From the NCBI GenBank assembly GCA_937934165.1, contig CALGZX010000034.1:1-31409 (forward strand): a stretch of DNA of 31,409 bases, written 5' to 3'. The notes below the pieces were generated by a model that was given only the letters and a program-made list of their open reading frames with translations, was not told the DNA's origin and made no database searches. This DNA comes from an uncultured Collinsella sp. (GTDB taxonomy: Bacteria > Actinomycetota > Coriobacteriia > Coriobacteriales > Coriobacteriaceae). This document shows, one piece after another, positions 23,646 through 31,363 of this stretch. Within the stretch, counting starts at the first letter, position 1. Each line of letters starts with the position of its first letter. The position numbers and the translations under genes were made by a program.

Positions 23646-24836
23646 ATGGCCAAAGAGAAGTTTGAGCGCACTAAGCCGCATGTTAACATCGGCACCATTG
23701 GTCACGTCGACCACGGCAAGACCACGCTGACCGCTGCCATCACCAAGGTTCTCTCCGAGACCGAGGGCTGCAAGGCTGATTTCACTGCGTTCGAGAACAT
23801 CGACAAGGCTCCGGAGGAGCGCGAGCGTGGCATCACGATCTCCGTCTCCCACGTCGAGTACGAGACTGCTGCCCGTCACTACGCTCACGTTGACTGCCCG
23901 GGCCACGCTGACTACATCAAGAACATGATCACCGGCGCTGCTCAGATGGACGGCGCTATCCTGGTCATCGCTGCTACCGACGGCCCCATGGCTCAGACCC
24001 GCGAGCACATCCTGCTCGCCCGTCAGGTCGGCGTTCCCTACATCGTCGTCTTCCTGAACAAGTGCGACATGGTCGACGATGACGAGCTCATCGACCTCGT
24101 CGAGATGGAGACCCGTGAGCTCCTCTCCGAGTACGATTTCCCCGGCGACGACATCCCCGTCATCCGTGGCTCCGCTCTGGGCGCTCTCGAGGGCGACGCC
24201 AAGTGGATGGACGCCATCCGCGAGCTCATGAAGGCTGTCGACGAGTACATCCCGACGCCTGCTCGTAACAACGACCTCCCGTTCCTGATGGCCGTTGAGG
24301 ACGTTATGACCATCTCCGGCCGTGGTACCGTTGCTACCGGCCGTGTCGAGCGCGGTGAGCTCAAGCTCAACGAGCCCGTCGAGATCGTCGGCATCAAGGA
24401 TACCCAGAACACTGTCGTTACCGGTATCGAGATGTTCCGTAAGTCCATGGACTTCTGCGAGGCTGGCGACAACGTCGGTCTGCTGCTCCGCGGCATCAAG
24501 CGTGAGGACATCGAGCGCGGCCAGGTTCTCTGCAAGCCCGGTTCGGTTACCCCGCACACCAAGTTCACCGGTGAGATCTACGTTCTGACCAAGGAGGAGG
24601 GCGGCCGTCACACCCCGTTCTTCGATGGTTATCGTCCTCAGTTCTACTTCCGTACCACCGACGTTACTGGTACGGTCAAGCTCCCCGAGGGCACCGAGAT
24701 GGCTATGCCTGGTGACCACATCACCATCGAGGGCGACCTCATCCACCCGATCGCCATGGAGGAGGGCCTGCGCTTCGCTATCCGCGAGGGTGGCCACACC
24801 GTCGGTTCGGGCATCGTCTCCACGATCATTGAGTAA
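23646..24836 (+). CDS. tuf: Elongation factor Tu
   Basis: This 396-residue translational GTPase delivers aminoacyl-tRNA to the ribosome. The G domain has GHVDHGKT (G1), the switch I region with RGITI, DCPGHADY (G3), NKCD (G4) and a GSAL-type G5. Domains II and III follow, with family motifs TGRVERG and the C-terminal AIREGGHTVGSG. ATG 23646 is chosen over the upstream in-frame ATG 23577 because GAGGAGGGC lies directly before it and the protein then starts MAKEKFERTKPH. Codon use is strongly biased, as expected for a highly expressed gene. It is preceded by three tRNA genes, an arrangement known in several bacteria. Confidence 0.98.
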   Translation: MAKEKFERTKPHVNIGTIGHVDHGKTTLTAAITKVLSETEGCKADFTAFENIDKAPEERERGITISVSHVEYETAARHYAHVDCPGHADYIKNMITGAAQMDGAILVIAATDGPMAQTREHILLARQVGVPYIVVFLNKCDMVDDDELIDLVEMETRELLSEYDFPGDDIPVIRGSALGALEGDAKWMDAIRELMKAVDEYIPTPARNNDLPFLMAVEDVMTISGRGTVATGRVERGELKLNEPVEIVGIKDTQNTVVTGIEMFRKSMDFCEAGDNVGLLLRGIKREDIERGQVLCKPGSVTPHTKFTGEIYVLTKEEGGRHTPFFDGYRPQFYFRTTDVTGTVKLPEGTEMAMPGDHITIEGDLIHPIAMEEGLRFAIREGGHTVGSGIVSTIIE

Positions 24837-24863
24837 ATTAGCTCTTTGATATAGCTGACTTAG

Positions 24864-24900
24864 AGAACCCGGCACTTATATGGGTGCCGGGTTCTTTTCT
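24864..24900 (+). terminator. Intrinsic terminator after tuf
   Basis: AGAACCCGGCAC at 24864-24875 and GTGCCGGGTTCT at 24884-24895 form a perfect 12-bp stem with an 8-nt loop, followed by TTTCT. It ends the tRNA-tuf transcript. Confidence 0.92.
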
Positions 24901-24927
24901 GCAATGGATATTGAGCCGTTGCTGGTG

Positions 24928-24975
24928 TCGAGAGGATCGATAATGGTCCTGGATGCACCGTCGATTAGCTCTCGA
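24928..24975. other. Inverted repeat between tuf and rpmG
   Basis: TCGAGAG at 24928-24934 pairs with CTCTCGA at 24969-24975, and ATCGA at 24936-24940 with TCGAT at 24961-24965. The tuf-rpmG gap otherwise shows only the promoter at 25041. No gene is visible. Confidence 0.35.
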
Positions 24976-25040
24976 TGGCTTCATTGATGTGTTCCAAATA
25001 TGAATGGATCCACCGAGAACCAATTGACTCGAGGTTTTCA

Positions 25041-25070
25041 TTGACAGCACTTACGTGGAGCTGATAAAGT
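25041..25070 (+). promoter_or_regulatory. Sigma-70-type promoter for rpmG-tRNA-Trp-secE-nusG
   Basis: TTGACA at 25041-25046 and TAAAGT at 25065-25070 with an 18-bp spacer, about 45 bp before the rpmG start. The flanking GAGGTTTTCATTGACAGC (25031-25048) is almost identical to the tRNA-tuf promoter element at 23200-23217. Confidence 0.75.
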
Positions 25071-25115
25071 AACAACTCGTGCCCGTACGGGGCGGAAATG
25101 AAAGGTTCAGGATAC

Positions 25116-25265
25116 ATGCGTACTCTAGTTACTCTTGCGTGCACTGAGTGCAAGCGCCGCAACTATACGACCACCAAGAACAAGTCGACCATGCCTGATC
25201 GTATGGAGATCAAGAAGTATTGCCCCTGGTGCCGTCACCACACGCTGCACAAAGAGACTCGCTAG
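25116..25265 (+). CDS. rpmG: 50S ribosomal protein L33 (zinc-binding form)
   Basis: This 49-residue protein (MRTLVTLACTECKRRNYTTT at its start) is ribosomal protein L33. It keeps two CXXC pairs, C9/C12 and C36/C39, so it is the zinc-ribbon (C+) form. AAAGG sits about 12 nt upstream of the ATG, a weaker-than-usual spacing. The order rpmG, tRNA-Trp, secE, nusG, rplK, rplA is conserved in many bacteria and supports the call. Confidence 0.96.
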   Translation: MRTLVTLACTECKRRNYTTTKNKSTMPDRMEIKKYCPWCRHHTLHKETR

Positions 25266-25278
25266 TCTCTAGTCACAT

Positions 25279-25354
25279 ACGCCAGTAGTTCAATTGGTAG
25301 AGCATCGGTCTCCAAAACCGAGTGTTGAGGGTTCGAGTCCTTCCTGGCGTGCCA
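25279..25354 (+). tRNA. tRNA-Trp (anticodon CCA)
   Basis: Acceptor ACGCCAG at 25279-25285 pairs with CTGGCGT at 25344-25350, discriminator G, CCA encoded at 25352-25354. The anticodon loop is CTCCAAA, anticodon CCA. It lies between rpmG and secE, its common position in this operon. Confidence 0.96.
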
Positions 25355-25363
25355 GTCATTATT

Positions 25364-25394
25364 CCGTAAGCTCCCACTTGGGGGCTTACGGTTT
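25364..25394 (+). terminator. Hairpin between tRNA-Trp and secE
   Basis: CCGTAAGCTCCC at 25364-25375 pairs with GGGGGCTTACGG at 25380-25391 (12 bp, one G-U), loop ACTT, followed only by TTT. It could be a partial terminator that sets the tRNA-to-secE ratio, or a processing hairpin. Confidence 0.5.
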
Positions 25395-25430
25395 ACTCAT
25401 GTATAAGCGCATTGCGCGGAGGTAACCCAA

Positions 25431-25769
25431 ATGGCCAACAAGAAGAACAAGAAGAAGGCTCAGCAGCCGGCACCTGCCAACAAAGCTGCCGCCAACTCCA
25501 AGGTTGAGGCCAAGAAGGCCGTTGCCAAGAAGAACGAGAAGGCTGCGAAGTCCAAGAAGAACGAGAAGCCTGGTTTCTTCGCCCGCACCAAGAAGTATTT
25601 CGCTTCGGTCAAGTCCGAGATGAAGCGTGTCACGTGGCCCGATAAGAAGGAGCTCGTGAACTACTCGGTTGTTGTTTGCGCTTCTCTGATCGTCGTCGGC
25701 GTCGTCATCGCTCTGCTCGATGCTGGCTTTGGCGAGGCTCTTGCTCTGTTCTCTGGATTGAGGGGCTAA
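25431..25769 (+). CDS. secE: Preprotein translocase subunit SecE
   Basis: This 112-residue protein is the single-span form of SecE, an essential clamp of the SecYEG channel. The N-terminal 55 residues are extremely Lys/Ala-rich. The conserved amphipathic helix FFARTKKYFASVKSEMKRVTWP and the transmembrane segment (YSVVVCASLIVVGVVIALL) follow. GGAGGT precedes the start. The stop is 3 bp before nusG. The long basic tail is more extended than in most SecE proteins. Confidence 0.95.
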   Translation: MANKKNKKKAQQPAPANKAAANSKVEAKKAVAKKNEKAAKSKKNEKPGFFARTKKYFASVKSEMKRVTWPDKKELVNYSVVVCASLIVVGVVIALLDAGFGEALALFSGLRG

Positions 25770-25772
25770 ACC

Positions 25773-26309
25773 ATGTCTAAGCGTTGGTACGTCGTTCACA
25801 CTTACTCTGGATACGAGAACCGCGTTAAGTCCGATCTCGAGCATCGCATCGAGACTATGGGCATGCAGGACCGTATCTTTGATATCGAGATTCCTATGGA
25901 GCGCGTCACCGAGATTAAAGAGGGTGGCAAGCGTGAGACCAAGGATTCCAAGATCTTCCCGGGTTATGTCCTGGTCCGCATGGAGATGGATGACGATGCT
26001 TGGACGTGTGTTCGTAACACGCCTGGCGTCACCGGTTTCCTAGGCGGCAACGGCAAGCCCGCTCCGCTTTCCCGCGACGAGTACAACAAGATGACTCGTC
26101 GTCCCGGTAAGGGCGATTCGCCCAAGCGCACCTCGGTTGATATTGAGGTCGGTACGTCCGTCCGCGTCACCGATGGCCCGCTTACCGACTTTGATGGCAA
26201 GGTCTCCGAGGTTAACACCGAGGCTGGCAAGCTCAAGGTCACGCTGATGATCTTTGGCCGCGAGACGCCGGTCGAGCTCGACTTTAACCAGGTCGCTGTC
26301 ATCGCTTAA
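25773..26309 (+). CDS. nusG: Transcription termination/antitermination factor NusG
   Basis: This 178-residue protein has the NGN domain (WYVVHTYSGYENRVKSDLE, then FPGYVLVRMEMDD and TPGVTGFLG) and a C-terminal KOW domain (VRVTDGPLTDFDGKVSEVN). It binds RNA polymerase and couples it to Rho or the ribosome. It is tightly coupled to secE. Its length is standard for the family. Confidence 0.97.
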   Translation: MSKRWYVVHTYSGYENRVKSDLEHRIETMGMQDRIFDIEIPMERVTEIKEGGKRETKDSKIFPGYVLVRMEMDDDAWTCVRNTPGVTGFLGGNGKPAPLSRDEYNKMTRRPGKGDSPKRTSVDIEVGTSVRVTDGPLTDFDGKVSEVNTEAGKLKVTLMIFGRETPVELDFNQVAVIA

Positions 26310-26429
26310 GTTTTCGTCCGTTCGCGCGAGCGTGCTTCTTCTGTGACTGCTCATCTCAGGAGTGCTTCTAACACGTGCGTGCTTACGATATAGCAAGTAC
26401 TTCACACTCGTGATTCGAAAGGAATGACC

Positions 26430-26858
26430 ATGGCTGAGAAGAAGGTTGCCAACGTCATTAAGCTCCAGATTCCTGCTGGTGCAGCTAACCCCGCTCCTCC
26501 CGTCGGCCCCGCCCTGGGCGCTGCTGGCGTGAACATCATGCAGTTCTGCCAGGCCTTTAACGCCGAGACGCAGGACAAGAAGGGCGACATCATCCCCGTT
26601 GAGATCTCTGTCTACGAGGATAAGTCCTTCTCCTTCATCACCAAGACCCCGCCGGCGGCTCACCTCATCAAGAAGGAGCTGAACCTCAAGTCTGGTTCCG
26701 CTAAGCCCCAGGCCGACAAGGTTGGCCAGCTCTCCCAGGAGCAGCTCACCAAGATCGCCGAGATCAAGATGCCGGACCTCAATGCCAACGACATTGACGC
26801 CGCCAAGAAGATCATCGCCGGTACCGCCCGTTCCATGGGCGTCACCATCGCTGAGTAG
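26430..26858 (+). CDS. rplK: 50S ribosomal protein L11
   Basis: This 142-residue protein is L11, part of the GTPase-associated centre and needed for the stringent response through RelA. The N-terminal Pro-rich segment (IPAGAANPAPPVGPALGAAGVNIMQF) and the C-terminal rRNA-binding domain with GTARSMGVTI are both clear. ATG 26430 is chosen over ATG 26424 because AAAGGA at 26418-26423 would be too close to the first. It begins the rplK-rplA unit about 120 bp after nusG. Confidence 0.97.
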   Translation: MAEKKVANVIKLQIPAGAANPAPPVGPALGAAGVNIMQFCQAFNAETQDKKGDIIPVEISVYEDKSFSFITKTPPAAHLIKKELNLKSGSAKPQADKVGQLSQEQLTKIAEIKMPDLNANDIDAAKKIIAGTARSMGVTIAE

Positions 26859-26876
26859 CGATTTCTTATGGTAACG

Positions 26877-26902
26877 ACGGGTGCTCCGACCGGGGCGCCC
26901 GT
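26877..26902 (+). promoter_or_regulatory. Hairpin between rplK and rplA
   Basis: ACGGGTGCTCC at 26877-26887 pairs with GGGGCGCCCGT at 26892-26902 (11 bp with G-U pairs), loop GACC, no T tract. A hairpin in this position could be an L1-binding autoregulatory site or an mRNA processing element, but L1 sites usually lie upstream of rplK. This is a weak inference. Confidence 0.4.
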
Positions 26903-26975
26903 TAAATGTGTGCAATAGGGCACACGATACGATGTGGGAGGGCTCACGCCCGTTTAACCACAGGAGGTAATGCAC

Positions 26976-27683
26976 ATGGCTAAGCATGGTAAGAGCTATA
27001 ACGCCGCTGCCGAGAAGATCGACCGCGCCACGCTCTACACCCCCCTTCAGGCTGCCAAGCTCATCAAGGAGCTCGACACCGCCAAGTTCGACGAGACCGT
27101 CGAGGCCCACTTCCGTCTGGGCATCGATACTCGTAAGGCTGACCAGAACATCCGTGGTTCCATCTCCCTGCCCCACGGCACCGGCAAGACCGTTCGTGTT
27201 GCCGTCTTCGCCGAGGGCGAGAAGGCCCGCGAGGCCGAGGCTGCCGGCGCCGACATCATCGGTTCCGACGAGCTCGTCGCCCAGATCCAGAAGGGCGAGA
27301 TCAACTTCGACGCCGCTATCGCTACGCCGAATATGATGGCCAAGGTTGGCCGCATCGGTAAGATCCTTGGTCCCCGTGGCCTCATGCCGAACCCCAAGCT
27401 CGGTACTGTGACCATGGACGTCGCCAAGATGGTCTCCGAGCTCAAGGCCGGCCGCGTTGAGTATCGTGCCGACCGCTACGGCATCTGCCACGTGCCCCTG
27501 GGCAAGAAGTCCTTCTCTGAGCAGCAGCTCGTCGAGAACTACGCTGCCCTGTACACCGAGATTCTGCGCGTCAAGCCCTCTTCTGCTAAGGGCAAGTACG
27601 TCAAGTCCATCTCCGTGTCTTCCACCATGGGCCCTGGCGTCAAGGTCGATCCAGCTGTCCAGCGTGACTTCCTGGCTGAGTAA
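26976..27683 (+). CDS. rplA: 50S ribosomal protein L1
   Basis: This 235-residue protein is L1, which binds the 23S rRNA stalk and releases deacylated tRNA. In many bacteria it also represses its own operon. Family motifs include GTGKTVRVAVFAEG, LGPRGLMPNPKLGTV and the C-terminal SSTMGPGVKVD. ATG 26976 is preferred to 26970 because AGGAGG at 26963-26968 is 7 nt from it. It is the last gene of the unit before a terminator. Confidence 0.97.
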   Translation: MAKHGKSYNAAAEKIDRATLYTPLQAAKLIKELDTAKFDETVEAHFRLGIDTRKADQNIRGSISLPHGTGKTVRVAVFAEGEKAREAEAAGADIIGSDELVAQIQKGEINFDAAIATPNMMAKVGRIGKILGPRGLMPNPKLGTVTMDVAKMVSELKAGRVEYRADRYGICHVPLGKKSFSEQQLVENYAALYTEILRVKPSSAKGKYVKSISVSSTMGPGVKVDPAVQRDFLAE

Positions 27684-27719
27684 CTGCTAGTTACTGCCTG
27701 AGCAAAGCAAGCATTGCTA

Positions 27720-27758
27720 AAGAAACCCGGTTCTGCCCTGCGCAGGAGCGGGTTTCTT
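27720..27758 (+). terminator. Intrinsic terminator after rplA
   Basis: AAGAAACCCG at 27720-27729 and CGGGTTTCTT at 27749-27758 form a perfect 10-bp stem. A small inner hairpin (CTG...CAG) lies in the loop. The downstream arm carries the T-rich end. It separates rplA from the convergent metallophosphoesterase gene. Confidence 0.8.
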
Positions 27759-27773
27759 GCTATCTCGGGGCAA

Positions 27774-27810
27774 AACCAACACGAAGGGGACAGACACCTT
27801 TGTGTTGGTT
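27774..27810. repeat. REP-like palindrome with GGGGACAG core (copy A)
   Basis: AACCAACAC at 27774-27782 pairs with GTGTTGGTT at 27802-27810, and AAGG with CCTT inside. The loop carries GGGGACAGACACC. The element overlaps the last codon region of the convergent metallophosphoesterase gene. It closely matches the element at 30487-30527. Confidence 0.7.
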
Positions 27811-28519
27811 ACCAGGGTGTTCTGGCTGTTGAAGACTCGATGGCTTCGTGGCGTTTGAGCTCGCGGCGCATGGTTTGTGAGTTGAGCCAAGCTGCTTGCC
27901 AGCCGCGGATGGGGTAGTGCGTCTGGTCGAGCTCAAACTGCGTATAGCCGCAGGCGTTGATGATCGTCGTTCCACACACATGCTGACGCTCGCGCTGAAA
28001 ATCGCAACCGTAGCTTTGGTGCACATGCCCGTGCACCATGTAGTCGGGATTCCAGGATTCGAGTGCTGTGTTAAAGCACTCGAACCCTCGATGCGGCAGA
28101 TCGTCCAGATCACCCATACCGGCGGCGGGTGCATGGGTAAGCAGAATGTCGCACCCGCCGACCATCCTAACCTTACGCGACAGCTTACGCATGCGCTTGG
28201 ACATCTCGCGTTCGGTGTACATGTTGGCGCCGTCGCGATAACGCATGGACCCGCCAAGGCCCGCAATGCGAATCCCTCGGTACGTGTACACGCTGTCTTC
28301 TACGCAGATACATCCGCCCGGTGCATGACGTGCGTAGCGGTCATCGTGATTGCCGCGCACGTAGATGAGCGGTTTGTTGATGACCGTGACCAAAAACTCA
28401 AGATAGTCCGGGTCCAGATCGCCAGCGGACAAAATCAGGTCGACTCCCTCAAAGCGTTCCTTGCGAAAGCACTCCCAAAGGCATCGTTCTTCGGTATCGG
28501 CTATGGCAAGGATTTTCAT
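27809..28519 (-). CDS. Calcineurin-like metallophosphoesterase
   Basis: This 236-residue protein has the metallophosphoesterase motifs in order: IADTEER (first Asp at residue 8), AGDLD (33-36), RGNHDD (GNHD 56-59), THAPAAG and HGHVHQ. These coordinate two metals. The usual D-x-H motif is altered to D-x-E (E10), so the first metal site is atypical. The substrate is unknown; the short single-domain form resembles YfcE/MJ0936-type phosphodiesterases. Its ATG overlaps the stop of the BMP-domain gene by 4 bp, so it is coupled to that gene, and they are probably functionally linked. The C-terminus is formed by a repeat element, so the last residues may not be conserved. Confidence 0.85.
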   Translation of the reverse strand: MKILAIADTEERCLWECFRKERFEGVDLILSAGDLDPDYLEFLVTVINKPLIYVRGNHDDRYARHAPGGCICVEDSVYTYRGIRIAGLGGSMRYRDGANMYTEREMSKRMRKLSRKVRMVGGCDILLTHAPAAGMGDLDDLPHRGFECFNTALESWNPDYMVHGHVHQSYGCDFQRERQHVCGTTIINACGYTQFELDQTHYPIRGWQAAWLNSQTMRRELKRHEAIESSTARTPW

Positions 28520-30432
28520 AGGGCAGGGACTTTCGGCTCATCGTCGAGCTGCGGAATGGTGCCTACCACGTTGTCCGCCAGCCAATTCATCTCGACAATC
28601 TGCGTGCTCGGCAGCGGAGGGAAGCCTTCGATCTGTACCACGCCGTTCTGGCTGTGGAGCTCGCCGCCAAAGGGGTTGATGGAGCCCTCAACAATGCCGT
28701 TGCGGAGCAACTGCACGAGTTTGCGTGTCTGGTAGGGTAGGCCCGGAGCGTAACGGATGTCGATAACGCCGGAGCTCATGCCATACCAGTAGTTGACGGC
28801 GCGCACTTGGTTGTCGTCGCTGGTCTCGTCCCACGTGCCGTGCAGAAGGCTGCGAACGATGAGCTCGTAGTAACGGCCCCAGTTCCATACGGGCATGGCG
28901 ATGCCGGTGACTTTGCCGTCGACCAAGCGGTGAAGCCCGTAGGCCGTTGGGTCTTCGAGCGACTTTGACATGTCAGCGCCGGTCATGACGCTCACGCCTT
29001 CGCGGCACATGGCCTCGGCAAGACCACCGGCAGGCACATCGCCCCAGGTGAGGATTACCTGCGCGCGGGGGTCGAGCAGCGAGGCGCCAATCGCAAAGGC
29101 GTTGATCTCGCTGAGTGCGCCCGAGGCGAAGACCGACGCGTGGTAACCGATGCGGTGGTTGTCCGCCATGCTGGCGGCAAGGGCGCCCAGGAGAAACTTG
29201 GCCTCGTACATCTTGCCAAAGTACGAACGGACGCTTTGATGGGGAAGGCCGATAGAGCAGTTGAGGAACTGAACCCGGGGATACTCAACGGCAGCCCTGA
29301 GCGTGTATTCCATCAGGCGGTGCGAGGTCGAGAAGATGACGTTTGCTCCATGTTTGACAGCCGTTTCCACGGCGGCGTAGAACACATCCGGATCGTGACA
29401 GTCCTCGAACGCCTCGGTGCGCACGATACCGCCAAAGTGCTCATCGAGATACTGACGCCCTTGGTCGTGCAGGCTGTCCCAGCTCGACGTCGCACAGGGG
29501 AACTCATGGATAAAGGCGATGCGCAGGGGGTTGGCCGTCGAGTAGACGGTCTTGCCCATAAAGAAGTTGAGCACGCCAGAGGTGGACTTGGCGGGCGTCT
29601 CCTCCTCGTCGACGCTCGGTGCTTCGACAAGATCGACCTTGTCCTCGTCATTTTTGCCGGCAATGACCAGCTCGCGCCAGATCTTGCACAGGCGGTTTAC
29701 GACGATATCCGTTGGCGTATCCAGCAGGCGGTCCTGGTTGTACACATTGAGGTAGACGAGCATGGCGTCGGCGGGCGTAATGTCCAGGTGATCGCCGCCT
29801 GCGCGAAGGTGGGCACGCTTAAAGAGCAGGAAAGTGTGGCGCAGGTAGTCGACCTTTTTCTGCGGCCATTTTTCGATAAGGTTCTGACCGAGCATCTTCG
29901 CGAGCGTTTCGTAGCTTCCCTCACGCGAGAACTCGATCTCGTATAGGGGGCAGACGCGCCAAAACGCGCAGAACTCGCCGTACAGGCGGCTTTCGACGGA
30001 ATCCCATGTGCCGGGGTAGAGACGGGTGACCTTGGCCGAAACCGTCGGGGCGTCTAGGAATTTGAGGACACTGACGCGTTTGTTGCCTTCTTGGACATAG
30101 AACCGATGCATGAACTCGGTGACGATGACGGGGTCGCGATAGCCCTCGGTCACCTGGATGTCGTAGAGGTTGGACCACTTGCGGGCGAACTCGGTGCTAA
30201 ACGGAAGCAGGGGCATAAAGTTACACGAAAAGGCGGACTGACGGCCCTTGGTGACCGTGCCGACGACCATTTCGAGCGGAATATCCCGCAGGCCGACATT
30301 CTCTCGCTGACCTAAGGGGAGCTGAGCAACCAAGCTATCGAGGTCCGTAAGGTATGGATGCTCGCTTTGGCTAATGGCGCGACGGCGTCCCTGCTCGCCG
30401 CGCTTGCGTGCTTGACGATAGGCCTCTTCCAT
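28516..30432 (-). CDS. Cytosolic fusion of a ParB/Srx-like domain with a BMP (PnrA-like) ligand-binding domain
   Basis: This 638-residue protein has no signal peptide or lipobox; it starts MEEAYRQARKRGEQGRRR. Residues of about 45-130 look like a ParB/sulfiredoxin-type domain with the motif FYVQEGNKRVSVLKFL (EGNKRVSVLK at 115-124). A helical middle part follows. From about 302 (PLRIAFIHEF) to 600 it matches the basic membrane protein (Med/PnrA-like) family of nucleoside-binding proteins: DQGRQYLDE, ANVIFSTSHRLMEYT, GALAASMADNHRIGYHASV. BMP proteins normally sit outside the membrane and feed ABC transporters. This intracellular version could be a sensor, but that is inference. AAGGGAG 9 nt upstream supports the start. 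It lies between mscS and a coupled phosphoesterase gene. Confidence 0.7.
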   Translation of the reverse strand: MEEAYRQARKRGEQGRRRAISQSEHPYLTDLDSLVAQLPLGQRENVGLRDIPLEMVVGTVTKGRQSAFSCNFMPLLPFSTEFARKWSNLYDIQVTEGYRDPVIVTEFMHRFYVQEGNKRVSVLKFLDAPTVSAKVTRLYPGTWDSVESRLYGEFCAFWRVCPLYEIEFSREGSYETLAKMLGQNLIEKWPQKKVDYLRHTFLLFKRAHLRAGGDHLDITPADAMLVYLNVYNQDRLLDTPTDIVVNRLCKIWRELVIAGKNDEDKVDLVEAPSVDEEETPAKSTSGVLNFFMGKTVYSTANPLRIAFIHEFPCATSSWDSLHDQGRQYLDEHFGGIVRTEAFEDCHDPDVFYAAVETAVKHGANVIFSTSHRLMEYTLRAAVEYPRVQFLNCSIGLPHQSVRSYFGKMYEAKFLLGALAASMADNHRIGYHASVFASGALSEINAFAIGASLLDPRAQVILTWGDVPAGGLAEAMCREGVSVMTGADMSKSLEDPTAYGLHRLVDGKVTGIAMPVWNWGRYYELIVRSLLHGTWDETSDDNQVRAVNYWYGMSSGVIDIRYAPGLPYQTRKLVQLLRNGIVEGSINPFGGELHSQNGVVQIEGFPPLPSTQIVEMNWLADNVVGTIPQLDDEPKVPAL

Positions 30433-30486
30433 GGTGTCTACTCCCTTAGTCGTTTAAACAACGATATGAACCATGGTACCACGAAT

Positions 30487-30527
30487 GAAAACCACTACAA
30501 AGATGCCTGTCCCCTTTGCGGTGGTTT
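30487..30527. repeat. REP-like palindrome with GGGGACAG core (copy B)
   Basis: On the reverse strand it reads AAACCACCGC-AAAGGGGACAGGCATCTTTG-TAGTGGTTTT, with partly complementary ends (AAACCAC with GTGGTTT). It shares the GGGGACAG core and layout with 27774-27810. It overlaps the end of the mscS gene, so the mscS stop lies inside it. Confidence 0.65.
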
Positions 30528-31293
30528 AGGCGATGATGGGGGCGATGGCGCGGATGCAGGCGTCGGCTGCCGTGAAAGTAGTGCTGTCGTCGCTGACGAT
30601 AAAGATGATCTTTCCTTTGATGCCAAAGTCGCCGATTTCGCTAAAGAGTACGTAGGGCTCCTTGTCAAAGCCCGAGATGGGCGAGACGGCCGTTTTGGTT
30701 GCGCTCGTGAGCTCGTCTGCCAGCACGTCAAGGGAAGCCCACTTAGACGTGTCCTTTACGGCAACGGGCACGGCCACGCGCCCAAAGGGCATCAAATGCA
30801 CGAGCGTGTTCTTGGAGATGTTGGAGTTGGGCACAATGATGGTCTGTCCACAGGCATCCTCAATCGTTGTATGGCGCCAAGTGATGTCTTGGACCACGCC
30901 GGATACGCCGCCGACCTCGATATTGTCGCCGGGTTTGATGATGCCCATAAAGGTCACTTGCATGCCGCCGATAAGGTTTGACAGCGTGTCCTGAAAGCCG
31001 AGCGAGATGGCGATGCCGCCGACGCCAAGAGCGGCGACGAGCGCGTTTGCGTTAATGCCAAAGCAGTTGTCGAGGATAAAGCTGCCGCCGATCATCCAAA
31101 TGACGGCGCGCGCGATGTTGATGAAGATACTTGATGCCGGAAGCGGGTTATCGTCTCGGTTAAGCAGATGGTTCAGGGTCTTGGATACGACCTTGGCGGC
31201 GACGGCGGTACCTATCGCCAAGATGACGGCCCAGATGATGTTGTGGACCCACCGTTGCTCAAAGAAATGAAGAATCGGCTCAAACAATTCCAT
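30526..31293 (-). CDS. mscS: Small-conductance mechanosensitive channel (MscS family)
   Basis: This 255-residue channel opens under membrane tension to release solutes on osmotic downshock. It has three hydrophobic helices. TM3 carries the Gly/Ala-packed pore sequence ANALVAALGVGGIAISLGFQDTLSNLIGG, typical of MscS. The beta domain follows (IKPGDNIEVGGVSGVV), then the IVPNSNISKNTL motif. The start at 31293 has AGGAGG about 10 nt upstream; the longer open frame to 31383 begins in the leader. A downstream gene (ParB-BMP fusion) is 93 bp away on the same strand. Confidence 0.93.
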   Translation of the reverse strand: MELFEPILHFFEQRWVHNIIWAVILAIGTAVAAKVVSKTLNHLLNRDDNPLPASSIFINIARAVIWMIGGSFILDNCFGINANALVAALGVGGIAISLGFQDTLSNLIGGMQVTFMGIIKPGDNIEVGGVSGVVQDITWRHTTIEDACGQTIIVPNSNISKNTLVHLMPFGRVAVPVAVKDTSKWASLDVLADELTSATKTAVSPISGFDKEPYVLFSEIGDFGIKGKIIFIVSDDSTTFTAADACIRAIAPIIA

Positions 31294-31363
31294 GTAGGGA
31301 AAACCTCCTAATGATCGTCCAACCATGATACCCACCAAGAAGCCCGTCCGATCAAATTGAACT

